From Saprospiraceae bacterium (GTDB lineage Bacteria; Bacteroidota; Bacteroidia; Chitinophagales; Saprospiraceae): DNA of 37,788 nucleotides. Numbering within the stretch: the stretch's first letter is position 1; every line of letters begins with the position of its first letter. The position numbers and the translations under genes were made by a program. This document shows, one piece after another, positions 25,304-33,408 of the stretch. The notes below the pieces were generated by a model. The model had not been told where the DNA came from, searched no databases, and saw only the letters and a program-made list of their open reading frames with translations. The stretch covers positions 1 to 37,788 of the forward strand of contig JAHDCJ010000032.1 in NCBI GenBank assembly GCA_020629935.1, given 5' to 3'.

Positions 25304-25720
25304 ATGATGAATTTTATCAAATTTCTTTTCGTTGGGATGATGTTTGGAGTGATTATGACTAAATCAGAAATTATCTCTTGGTATCGAATTTATGAAATGT
25401 TTCGATTAGAGTCTTTTCATATGTTCGGGATTATAGGCTCCGCAGTAATCATTGGTTTATTGATGGTTCAATGGATGAAAAAACAAGGAGTTAAAACAAT
25501 AGATGGAGAGGTGATTCCCTTTCGTCCAAAAGATTTAAGCATTCCTAGATATTTAGTTGGAGGAATTATTTTTGGCTTAGGATGGGCCTTGGCTGGTGCT
25601 TGTCCAGGCCCCATGTTTGTACTGCTCGGCAATGGATATATCACATTGATTATTGTGGTTCTTGGGGCTTTATTAGGGACTTTTGTATATGGTCTAATTC
25701 GTCATCGGTTACCGCATTAA
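25304..25720 (+). CDS. YedE-like half permease (DUF6691 type)
   Basis: A 138-residue membrane protein with about four helices. The motif GLGWALAGACPGPMFVLLGNGY contains the conserved Cys of the YeeE/YedE superfamily. The N-terminus (FIKFLFVGMMFGVIMTKSEIISWYRIYEMFR) matches the small proteins annotated DUF6691 that accompany a YeeE partner. It starts 9 bases after the previous stop; MM at the start leaves 25304 or 25307 possible. The two half proteins together probably form one thiosulfate- or sulfane-sulfur-conducting unit. Confidence 0.82.
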   Translation: MMNFIKFLFVGMMFGVIMTKSEIISWYRIYEMFRLESFHMFGIIGSAVIIGLLMVQWMKKQGVKTIDGEVIPFRPKDLSIPRYLVGGIIFGLGWALAGACPGPMFVLLGNGYITLIIVVLGALLGTFVYGLIRHRLPH

Positions 25721-25759
25721 TTTAGTAAGTGAGTAGTTACTTTTGTAAAATAATTTTAA

Positions 25760-26548
25760 ATGGAAATCGTAGGATATTTTGGAGCTTTAATTATAGGATT
25801 TACGCTTGGGCTTTTAGGCGGAGGAGGTTCTATTTTAGCGGTACCTATTTTTGTTTACATTTTGTATATAAATCCAGTTGTAGCCACAGCATATTCTCTT
25901 TTTGTGGTTGGAGTTACTTCGGGAATTGGCGCCATTCGAAATTATTCGAAAGGGATGATTGATTTAAAAACAGGAGTAATTTTTGCTACTCCCGCTTTTC
26001 TTGCGGTTTATTTAACTAGAAAATATTTAGTGCCTGCCATTCCCGATCATCTTTTTCAAATAGGCAATTTTGTGCTTACTAAAGATATGGGAATCATGCT
26101 GTTTTTTGCACTGATTATGGGTTTTGCTGCGGTTTCAATGATTAGAAAAAAGACTCCTCAAGAGGAAGGTTTAGAGGAAGTCCAATATAATTTCCCACTC
26201 ATATTTTTAGAAGGAATACTCATTGGAGTATTAACAGGTATTGTTGGTGCAGGTGGAGGTTTTTTAATTATCCCTGCTTTAGTTTTACTGGCTAAATTAC
26301 CAATGAAAAAGGCAGTAGGTACTTCTTTAATGATAATATCCATTAAATCGCTTATTGGTTTTTTAGGTGATGTAGGAAATATCGAAATCAATTGGATCTT
26401 TTTATTATCGTTTACCAGTTTGTCAATACTTGGCATCTTTATAGGAATTTATTTTTCCAATTTTATTTCAAATAAAAAACTCAAAAAGTCATTCGGTTGG
26501 TTTGTTCTTGTTATGGCTTTTTACATTCTTTTTAAAGAATTAATTTAA
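25760..26548 (+). CDS. Sulfite exporter TauE/SafE family protein
   Basis: A 262-residue membrane protein with about seven to eight helices. It shows the two internal TauE/SafE repeats: GFTLGLLGGGGSILAVPIFVY at the N-terminus and GVLTGIVGAGGGFLIIPALVLLAKLPMKKAVGTSLMII in the second half. Family members export sulfite, sulfoacetate or related anions. In the Staphylococcus cst operon a TauE protein works with CstB, presumably removing the sulfite or thiosulfate formed from persulfide; the same pairing is seen here. A TACTTTTG sequence at 25738-25745 could be an internal -7 box, but a -33 box is missing. Confidence 0.87.
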   Translation: MEIVGYFGALIIGFTLGLLGGGGSILAVPIFVYILYINPVVATAYSLFVVGVTSGIGAIRNYSKGMIDLKTGVIFATPAFLAVYLTRKYLVPAIPDHLFQIGNFVLTKDMGIMLFFALIMGFAAVSMIRKKTPQEEGLEEVQYNFPLIFLEGILIGVLTGIVGAGGGFLIIPALVLLAKLPMKKAVGTSLMIISIKSLIGFLGDVGNIEINWIFLLSFTSLSILGIFIGIYFSNFISNKKLKKSFGWFVLVMAFYILFKELI

Positions 26549-26589
26549 TCAACAAGAACCACACTTTTTTAATTAAAAAAATAAGAATT

Positions 26590-27999
26590 ATGAAAATTGA
26601 ACAAATTTATACGGGCTGTTTATCACAAGGCGCATATTATATAGAAAGTGAAGGTGAAGTGGCAATTATTGATCCATTACGTGAAGTTCAACCTTATTTA
26701 GATAAGGCGGCAAAAAATAATGCACAGATAAAATATATTTTCGAAACACATTTTCATGCGGATTTTGTGAGCGGTCATGTAACGTTGGCAGAACAAACAG
26801 GCGCACCTATTATTTATGGGCCATTAGCGAATCCATCTTTTTCGGCAAGAATCGCCACGGATCAAGAAGTATTTAAATTAGGAAAAGTATCTTTTACTGT
26901 GTTACATACTCCTGGTCATACATTAGAAAGCACGACCTATTTGTTGAAAGATGAAAACGGGAAAGATATCGCCATTTTTTCTGGAGATACGTTGTTTCTT
27001 GGAGATGTAGGAAGACCAGATTTGGCTCAAAAAAATATAGGAATAACGAAAGAAGAATTAGCAGGAAAATTATTTGAAAGTCTTCGAAATAAAATCATGC
27101 CACTAGCCGATGATGTGATTGTTTATCCTGCGCATGGAGCAGGTTCTGCTTGTGGGAAAAACATGATGAAAGAAACGGTAGATACTTTAGGTAATCAAAA
27201 GAAAATGAATTATGCCCTTCGCGCTGATATGACCAAAGAAGAATTCATTAAAGAAGTTACAGACGGACTACTCCCACCTCCAGCTTATTTCCCTTTAAAT
27301 GTAGCCTTAAATAAAGAAGGGTATGAAAGTATTGATGCTATAATCAAAAAAGGAATGTATGCTTTTAGTCCGAATGAGTTTGAACTGGCGGCTAATAATA
27401 CACAAGCTATTATATTAGATGTAAGACATCAAAATGATTTTGTAAAAGGACATATCCCAAGATCCATATTCATTGGTTTGGATGGTAGTTTTGCACCTTG
27501 GGTAGGAACATTGATAAAAGACATTAAGCAGCCTATATTATTAGTTGTGGATGAAGATCGAGTAGAAGAAGCGATTACCCGATTGTCTAGAGTGGGTTTT
27601 GATCAAGTCATTGGTTATTTGAAAGGAGGATATGCTGCTTGGGTTAAAGAAGGAAAACAAAGTGATCAAATGGATTCTATTGACCCATTAGTTTTTGAAG
27701 GAGTTCGAAATGAAAAACCGAATTTGGCTATTATTGATGTTCGAAAGCCAAGTGAGTTTTTATCTGAACATATAATTGATGCCCAAAATTATCCATTAGC
27801 AGAGTTTGATAATCAATTTTTAGGTTTACCTAAAGAAAGACTTTATATACATTGTGCTGGAGGATATCGTTCGGTAATAGCAGGTTCAATTTTAAAGTCA
27901 AAAGGTATACATAACTTGGTTAATATCGAACAAGGTTTTAAAGGAATCAAAAAACAAAACATTCCGATATCAAATTATGTGTGTCCAAGTACTTTATAA
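26590..27999 (+). CDS. CstB-like persulfide dioxygenase with pseudorhodanese and rhodanese domains
   Basis: A 469-residue three-domain enzyme. Residues ~1-205 are a metallo-beta-lactamase fold of the ETHE1 type: ETHFHADFVSGH (His54, His56, Asp58), HTPGH (His110), SGDTLFLGDVGRPDL (Asp133) and YPAHGAG (His182). His54, His110 and Asp133 correspond to the single-iron site of persulfide dioxygenases. The usual HADH is HADF here. Residues ~268-355 form a rhodanese fold with no catalytic Cys. Residues ~375-458 form a rhodanese with active Cys422 in HCAGGYRS. This is the order of Staphylococcus CstB, which oxidises low-molecular-weight persulfide to sulfite and makes thiosulfate. The gene is last in the operon, just 2 bases from a convergent gene. 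Confidence 0.87.
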   Translation: MKIEQIYTGCLSQGAYYIESEGEVAIIDPLREVQPYLDKAAKNNAQIKYIFETHFHADFVSGHVTLAEQTGAPIIYGPLANPSFSARIATDQEVFKLGKVSFTVLHTPGHTLESTTYLLKDENGKDIAIFSGDTLFLGDVGRPDLAQKNIGITKEELAGKLFESLRNKIMPLADDVIVYPAHGAGSACGKNMMKETVDTLGNQKKMNYALRADMTKEEFIKEVTDGLLPPPAYFPLNVALNKEGYESIDAIIKKGMYAFSPNEFELAANNTQAIILDVRHQNDFVKGHIPRSIFIGLDGSFAPWVGTLIKDIKQPILLVVDEDRVEEAITRLSRVGFDQVIGYLKGGYAAWVKEGKQSDQMDSIDPLVFEGVRNEKPNLAIIDVRKPSEFLSEHIIDAQNYPLAEFDNQFLGLPKERLYIHCAGGYRSVIAGSILKSKGIHNLVNIEQGFKGIKKQNIPISNYVCPSTL

Positions 28000-28001
28000 A
28001 T

Positions 28002-28613
28002 CTAGAAATGCTTACCAATAACTTCACATTCATCTACTAGTCGAGTAAGTAATTTACTGCCCACCAAACGGGCTACGGTAGACATTGGATTTTCGCTTGC
28101 TCGGAAAGCATATGCATATTTTCTAATGATAGCATCTAAATGGATCACACTGCTTTTTTCTAAACAAGATTTAAGCAGTTTGTCCAATTGGCTAGGCGAG
28201 TTTTCGAATTCTTGATAATCTTCTTCAAAACAAGCACAAGTGGCATCTGAAACCGCTTGTACAGGATCTTCAATGTATTGATCAAAGATCAATTCATTGG
28301 GGTCCACTCGAAGATCATAAGCAAAATAGTAGGCCGCTAATTTTCTAGAAGCTTCACACTGTTTTAGCGAACGACGAATTAATGAACTAGGCAACTCTTG
28401 TACAGAAAACACATCGTATTGTTCAAACAAATCATCCATGTGAATTTCAAAGGTTTCGTAAAGGCAATCTACTGCTTTTTGTTTGATGTCACCTGATTCA
28501 TCTACAGATTCAAAACAAGTACACAAATCATCAAGAAAGTTTTCATACAAATCTTGGGCTTGTACTGTACAAGCAAAAAATAAAAAACTACATAAGATGA
28601 AAAAGTGCTTCAT
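28002..28613 (-). CDS. Secreted Cys-rich protein with an internal duplication, function unknown
   Basis: A 203-residue protein that I cannot assign to a named family. A signal peptide precedes AQDLYENF; the FFAC stretch could also be a lipobox. Two similar halves follow. The first (~30-92) has LCTCFES, then DCLYETFEIHMDDLFEQYD, then LKQCEASR. The second (~123-200) has TCACFEE, then SCLEKSSVIHLDAIIRKYA, then VDECEVIG. Each half carries four cysteines in the same order (CxC, C, C), which suggests matching disulfides. The gene starts 4 bases after the PD40/OmpA gene stop, so it is probably the third gene of that surface operon and acts in the periplasm or at the surface. Confidence 0.75.
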   Translation of the reverse strand: MKHFFILCSFLFFACTVQAQDLYENFLDDLCTCFESVDESGDIKQKAVDCLYETFEIHMDDLFEQYDVFSVQELPSSLIRRSLKQCEASRKLAAYYFAYDLRVDPNELIFDQYIEDPVQAVSDATCACFEEDYQEFENSPSQLDKLLKSCLEKSSVIHLDAIIRKYAYAFRASENPMSTVARLVGSKLLTRLVDECEVIGKHF

Positions 28614-28616
28614 GAT

Positions 28617-31600
28617 TTAATCTAAAATTTCAACAATTCTAAGTTCTACACGTTGGTTTTTCTTTCGTCCTTCAATCGTATCATTGGTGGCGATGGGTTG
28701 TGTTTTTCCATAACCTTGATGCGATATTTTCTTGGCAGATATTCCAGCCTTGACTAAAAACTCTGCTACGGTTTGTGAACGCCCGTCAGAGAGTTCTTTG
28801 GCAAAAGTATGGCTGCAAATTCCATTGGTATGCCCACCTATTTCTACTACAAGTTGTGGATTTTGTTTCAAAAATTCCAGTACTCGGTTCAATTCATTAT
28901 TCGAAGCTTCCTTTAACGTAGTTTTATTTGCATCAAAGAAAATATTATTCATAGGAATAATTTGCCCTACTTTAATGGGATATAACAAAATGTCTTTTTC
29001 CAATTCTCGATACTGCGGCTCTTCTTCCTCTTCTGGCTTTGGAGCAGGTGTACCTGCCAATTCGCGATCTCGTTCTTGCTCTTGCATTTGTCGTTTAAGC
29101 TTCTGTTCTATTTCTCTACGCAATTTTTGTTCCAGCTCTTTCTTTAATCGAAATTCCATTTCTTTTTTGAGCTGTTCTTTAATTGGATCACGCAATTGAT
29201 CTCTAAGGTCATCTTCAATTTGATCCTTTAATGAGTTACGCAATTCATCTTCAATTTCTTTTTTGAGTTGATTACGCAATTCATCCTCTACCTCGTCTTT
29301 CAAATCATTTCGCAATTCGTCTTCTACATTTTTTTGAAGATCATTCCGCAAATTATCAGACACTTGTTTTTCTAAATCTTGCCGCAATTGATCCTCTACA
29401 TTTTTCCGCATATCATCTTGTAATTGATCTCGGATATCATCTTCTAAATCGGTTTCCAATTCTTTCTTTACTTCGTCAATGAGTTCGTTTTGTAGTTTAT
29501 TACGGACTTCATCACGCAGTTCGTTTTCTAAGTCTTCTCGCACCTTAGCTTCAATTTCTTCAAAAGATGGACCCGCAGGAGGAACTGGTTTTGCTTCTTC
29601 TACCACTGGTTTTTCTTCTTTACTTGGACTCGATGGACGATCATCAATAGGTGTAGATGGTTTTTCTCTAGGTTCTACTTGAACTACTTCTTTCGGTTCC
29701 TCTTTCACAATCGGTTCTTCCTTGACCGTTTCTTTTACTGGAGTCTCTTCTCCAAAAAGTTCTTCGTATCGACGTTTCTTTTCTTCTGCTTCTGGGTCAA
29801 GTTCTTTGGGATTATTGGTAGGGGGATTATCTACCGTTTGATTATTATTAGATGGTGCAGGTATAGTTTCTACTATTTCGGTTTGAGGTTTTTCTTCTTT
29901 TTCTGGTTCACCAAAAACTTCTTCATATCGACGTTTCTTTTCTTCTGCTTCTGGATCAAGTATTTTAGATTCATTAGAAGGCGAACTAACTATGGATGGA
30001 TTATTAGTTGGTTTAGTTTCTACGGTTGATGTTTCTTCTTCTTTTGGTGCGGGCTTATTTTCTGTTTTGGGTTTAGGTTTTTCCTCTTCAAATAATTCGG
30101 CGTATCGTTTCTCTTTATCAGTCATTGGCCGCTCTTTAGGTTGCTCTTTTACCGTTTGTGGTTTAGTGACAATGACAGGGGAGGACTTGGTCTTTTTCGT
30201 CTCCTCCTTAGATTCTGTGGTTTTTTTAGGAGCAGAAGCGATTGGTTCATCTTCATACAAAGAAAGGTATTTTTCCTTTAGCGATTTGATTTTTGGATTA
30301 GATTCGTAGGTGTTTTCTTTAGGCTTTTCTTTTTCAGCTACAGGAGGCAATTTATTAAAGTCATCCCAAAGTTTTTCTCGTCTTGTGCCTAAGTCATTTA
30401 GATCATTTTCTAAATCGGTAAGTTGATCTTTTAGCTTTTTTATTTCATTCGAATTATTAAAATTTAAAGCAGGTCTATTCGGATTTATTTGAGAAAGAAT
30501 TGTTGGATCTTCTCCATCATAATCAATAGACTCGATATCGTCAATACCTGTTTGATCCATATGATTACTCACGGGGAAGAACCCAGGGATTTCGGCAGAA
30601 ATTTCATAATCTTCCCCATAAGGAAGAATAACTTGAAAGCCTTCTTTTTCCGAACTTTGCCCAAGTCCTTCTTGAATATCTTCAAGTAAAGGTTTGTATT
30701 TTAATTGTCCTTCTATCGGTTGATTTGTCTCCGCATTCAGCAAACGTCCTTTGAGTAATGTTACAGGTTCAGGTTGAACTTCTTTAGGTAAACGAATACG
30801 ATATAAATTGGACATACCTGTTTGCATCGCTTCAAAATCAGAAGAGAAATAAGCATATTCACCAGAGGCTGGAATGGTATAATTAAAATCGTGTCCTTTC
30901 TTATTAATCTGTGGTCCAAGGTTGAGTGGGGTCGTCCAATTTTCCCAACTGTTATCTAATCGTCTACTCATAAACACATCAAGTCCTCCATAGCCTCGAT
31001 GTCCATTCGAAGAGAAGTAAATGGTTTTCCCATCCGCGGCCAAAAAGACACTGGCTTCCATGCCTGAAGTATTAATCGTTTTTCCAAGGTTTTTGGGTTC
31101 GCCCCAAGTGCCGTCTGCATAGCGATGACTCACATAAATATCTCGATCACCTAAGCCTCCTTCACGCTCTACCGTCATGACTACGGTTTTCCCGTTTACA
31201 CTGACATGATAACAAACAAAAGGATTTTCATTATAGTGATTTTTGATGTTTAATAATTTTGGAAAAGCCCAAGCATTTCGTCGTTTTTGTGCGATGGATA
31301 ATCCATCTTTAGCGGCTTTTTTACTATAGTCATTGGCTAAGTAAATAGTTTGTCCGTCAGGACTAATCGCACAAACAAAATTATGTTTATCATTATTTAA
31401 AGGCGTTCCAATATTTGTCGCTCTACTCCAAGTATCGTTGGCTTGCCGTTTACTTACCCAAATATCGTCTTGGTTTTCTTCCCCAAGATTGTCTGGATGC
31501 CATTTTCTCGCAAAATATAAGGTTTGTCCATCAGGTGAAATGATGGGTAATCGTTCGGCATATTTGGTGTTTACATTGGGGCCTAAGTTTTCTGGTGGCG

Positions 31601-32159
31601 CTACTTTTTCCGCATAGGTCATGATATTAATATCAATTTTTACGGGTTCCGTACTTTCACTAATTCCAATGGCGTCAATTTGTTGTCGTCCTTGGACTTC
31701 TTTTGTTTTTAATACAATTTTAGCTTCGTGCACTTTATAACTCGTGCGACCGAAGGTGTGGCTAAACAAGCGACTACCTCCTAAGACACCTTTAGGCGTT
31801 TTGTTTTCATATACCTTATTCGATTTTCCTTTTTCATCATACAGAAAAATTTGATAAATGGCCCCTGGATTTAAGGTTTCTGCTACTACCACTTGTCGAG
31901 CATAACTAGGTTTATTAAATCGAACACGAACAAATTCTGTGGTATTGCTTCCATCTGTTTTGGGTGCCCAAGCGACATCGCTTTGTCCATATGCAGGATA
32001 TTTATTTGGTGCACCAAGTACTTGTTTGGCTCCAGATATTTGAGCATCATATTGTGTAGAGTATTTGACTAATTCTCCAGCCCATTCAATAGATTGCCCA
32101 AAACATAAAGGGGAGATAAGAATACAAAAAGACAAGAGGAGTAAAGCGCAACGGGTCAT
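28617..32159 (-). CDS. Giant PD40 / CRD / OmpA-family outer membrane protein with helical rod insert
   Basis: A 1180-residue protein. Order: signal peptide (MTRCALLLLSFCILISPLCFGQ); discoidin-like domain (~25-180); PD40/WD40-like propeller (~195-460; SPDGQTLYFARKW, SPDGQTIYLANDY, AADGKTIYFSSNG); a carboxypeptidase-regulatory-like domain (~465-540); a charged Pro/Glu-rich linker with four RYxELF-like motifs; 13 tandem 12-residue helical repeats (873-1028); and a C-terminal OmpA peptidoglycan-binding domain (~1060-1180; NIFFDANKTTL, GGHTNG, LSDGR, QRVELRI). Propeller-CRD-OmpA is the core architecture of PorE, which links the T9SS to peptidoglycan; this one lacks the TPR part and has the long insert. 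The start at 32159 gives a clean signal peptide. It sits between a PGBD-protein gene and a Cys-rich protein gene in one operon. Confidence 0.85.
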   Translation of the reverse strand: MTRCALLLLSFCILISPLCFGQSIEWAGELVKYSTQYDAQISGAKQVLGAPNKYPAYGQSDVAWAPKTDGSNTTEFVRVRFNKPSYARQVVVAETLNPGAIYQIFLYDEKGKSNKVYENKTPKGVLGGSRLFSHTFGRTSYKVHEAKIVLKTKEVQGRQQIDAIGISESTEPVKIDINIMTYAEKVAPPENLGPNVNTKYAERLPIISPDGQTLYFARKWHPDNLGEENQDDIWVSKRQANDTWSRATNIGTPLNNDKHNFVCAISPDGQTIYLANDYSKKAAKDGLSIAQKRRNAWAFPKLLNIKNHYNENPFVCYHVSVNGKTVVMTVEREGGLGDRDIYVSHRYADGTWGEPKNLGKTINTSGMEASVFLAADGKTIYFSSNGHRGYGGLDVFMSRRLDNSWENWTTPLNLGPQINKKGHDFNYTIPASGEYAYFSSDFEAMQTGMSNLYRIRLPKEVQPEPVTLLKGRLLNAETNQPIEGQLKYKPLLEDIQEGLGQSSEKEGFQVILPYGEDYEISAEIPGFFPVSNHMDQTGIDDIESIDYDGEDPTILSQINPNRPALNFNNSNEIKKLKDQLTDLENDLNDLGTRREKLWDDFNKLPPVAEKEKPKENTYESNPKIKSLKEKYLSLYEDEPIASAPKKTTESKEETKKTKSSPVIVTKPQTVKEQPKERPMTDKEKRYAELFEEEKPKPKTENKPAPKEEETSTVETKPTNNPSIVSSPSNESKILDPEAEEKKRRYEEVFGEPEKEEKPQTEIVETIPAPSNNNQTVDNPPTNNPKELDPEAEEKKRRYEELFGEETPVKETVKEEPIVKEEPKEVVQVEPREKPSTPIDDRPSSPSKEEKPVVEEAKPVPPAGPSFEEIEAKVREDLENELRDEVRNKLQNELIDEVKKELETDLEDDIRDQLQDDMRKNVEDQLRQDLEKQVSDNLRNDLQKNVEDELRNDLKDEVEDELRNQLKKEIEDELRNSLKDQIEDDLRDQLRDPIKEQLKKEMEFRLKKELEQKLRREIEQKLKRQMQEQERDRELAGTPAPKPEEEEEPQYRELEKDILLYPIKVGQIIPMNNIFFDANKTTLKEASNNELNRVLEFLKQNPQLVVEIGGHTNGICSHTFAKELSDGRSQTVAEFLVKAGISAKKISHQGYGKTQPIATNDTIEGRKKNQRVELRIVEILD
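29076..29543 (-). repeat. Thirteen consecutive 36-nt (12-residue) coding repeats, helical rod
   Basis: Thirteen units of exactly 12 residues without a gap. Each has the form (V/I/L)xxxLxxx(L/M)xxx with Glu, Asp, Lys, Arg, Gln and Asn elsewhere, for example VEDELRNDLKDE, VEDELRNQLKKE, IEDELRNSLKDQ. Hydrophobic residues fall every fourth position, unlike heptad coiled coils. The DNA copies have diverged, so selection has kept length and pattern, not sequence. Confidence 0.88.
29748..30285 (-). repeat. Four RYxELF-type motifs in the Pro/Glu-rich linker
   Basis: KEKYLSLYEDE, EKRYAELFEEE, EKKRRYEEVFGEP and EKKRRYEELFGEE occur in turn, separated by Pro/Glu/Thr-rich linkers. The last two copies are also almost identical in DNA (about 29761-29800 and 29921-29960), pointing to recent duplication. 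They could be short binding motifs on a disordered tether. Confidence 0.7.
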
Positions 32160-32205
32160 AATGGATTTTTTAAAAATAGTCCAATAAATAATACGAATAC
32201 TCAAT

Positions 32206-33180
32206 TTACAGATTAATCCCCAAAATTCTCAGTGTTTCATAGTCAAATTGCCCCATAGGAAGCTGCTTGTCTTTTTGAAATTGTATAATTGCCAATTTAG
32301 TTCGTTGATCTAAAATGCCATCTGCTTTCCCTTTCAAGTAACCTTGTTTTTTTAAAGTCTTCTGAATTTGTGTTAAATGACTTAAAGCTAATTGATCACA
32401 AATTACAGGCAAAGATTGAGTTTTATCTCCGTCTTTAATCAACTTCAACTTATAGATGGTTTTATATTCTGCTGGGATTTCTGTTAATCCACTTACGGCT
32501 TCTTTACTAAGGACCACCCGTTTGATCGTTTTTTTGACTTCAGGCACCACCGTTTCTTTAATTTGAGGAGGAGAAATTAAAGCGTAACGTGTTAAAACCA
32601 TTTCTTCTTGTTCAATGGTTTCTCCTGTGGCTAACTTTACTTCACAGGTACGTACACTGATGGTTGTACTATCATAGGAAGGTGGAAAATTACCAGGCAT
32701 AAATTCTAAACAATCATCCTCTTCTGTGGCGACACAATTGGGCTTAACGTAGAAGTTCCAACGTCGAGTGGGAGGTGTAGTTTCATACGATTCGGTAAAT
32801 TTTTCATAACATGTAGTTTCTTCTTCTTTGGTATCCTTTTTTATACTCAAATGATTATAGGCTTCTTTTAGAATAACCGTCTCTTTAATGGTATCGTATA
32901 CCGCAGGAATAATTTCATATTTAATTTGTTGTGGACTGATGGTATATTCAATTTCGATGGTGTCAAACTCGGGTTCAAAAATGTCAATACGTGTGTAGGA
33001 TGGGTTTACTAATACCTGCTCACGAATGGTATCGAAAACGGGAGGAATTAAACAAGTCGCATAACAATTCCCATCAATATCATTTTTAGCAAAAAATACA
33101 TCAAGTTCTTCTTGGGAATACAATCCAAAGGAAATACAAGCGATCAAAATAGTAGAAAATAACTTATGGATATTCATCAA
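32206..33180 (-). CDS. Secreted protein with C-terminal peptidoglycan-binding domain
   Basis: A 324-residue exported protein (signal peptide MNIHKLFSTILIACISFGLYSQ after a possible extra Met). The C-terminal ~60 residues form a PG_binding_1 domain: LTQIQKTLKKQGYLKGKADGILDQRTKLAIIQFQKDKQL. The central part holds several short degenerate repeats around P-x-(F/Y)-D-T-I plus a following V-(L/I)-x-(N/K)-x-(S/A)-Y stretch (PPVFDTIREQVLVNPSY, PAVYDTIKETVILKEAY, PEFDTIEIEYTI), possibly one beta-hairpin each. It probably sits in the periplasm bound to the cell wall. It is the first gene of the operon with the PD40/OmpA protein, which would also bind peptidoglycan, so the two may form one envelope-spanning complex. 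Confidence 0.8.
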   Translation of the reverse strand: MMNIHKLFSTILIACISFGLYSQEELDVFFAKNDIDGNCYATCLIPPVFDTIREQVLVNPSYTRIDIFEPEFDTIEIEYTISPQQIKYEIIPAVYDTIKETVILKEAYNHLSIKKDTKEEETTCYEKFTESYETTPPTRRWNFYVKPNCVATEEDDCLEFMPGNFPPSYDSTTISVRTCEVKLATGETIEQEEMVLTRYALISPPQIKETVVPEVKKTIKRVVLSKEAVSGLTEIPAEYKTIYKLKLIKDGDKTQSLPVICDQLALSHLTQIQKTLKKQGYLKGKADGILDQRTKLAIIQFQKDKQLPMGQFDYETLRILGINL

Positions 33181-33209
33181 ATCAAAATTTACTTAAAAAG
33201 CAGGTTACA

Positions 33210-33217
33210 CAAAATTA
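33210..33217 (-). promoter_or_regulatory. -7 box of the PGBD-PD40/OmpA operon
   Basis: On the minus strand TAATTTTG fits TAnnTTTG exactly, about 30 bases before the start of the PGBD gene. The -33 position 20 bases upstream reads TTC, a partial match to TTG. Confidence 0.45.
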
Positions 33218-33408
33218 TTTTTAGACATAAAAGATAAGAAGCTTTTATACCTTATAAACCAAAGAAAACGCAATTTCATTGGAATGTTCCTAATATATAG
33301 GATAAAAATCAGGCCAAAATTTAAGTAGGAATAGTTGGTTAAGGAATATTGTTCAAAGGTAGCCAAAAAATGTGTAACTTAGCCCATGTAAAAAAGGACT
33401 TTAACGGA

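Noticed and set aside
29076-29543. Regular 36-nt periodicity that could suggest a CRISPR array
   Set aside because: The period lies wholly in frame inside an OmpA-family gene, units touch without spacers, and DNA copies differ while the amino acid pattern is kept.
29479-30309. Ser/Phe-rich plus-strand open frames opposite the PD40/OmpA gene
   Set aside because: They are the reverse reading of Glu/Lys/Pro-rich codons; no start context, domain or promoter supports them.
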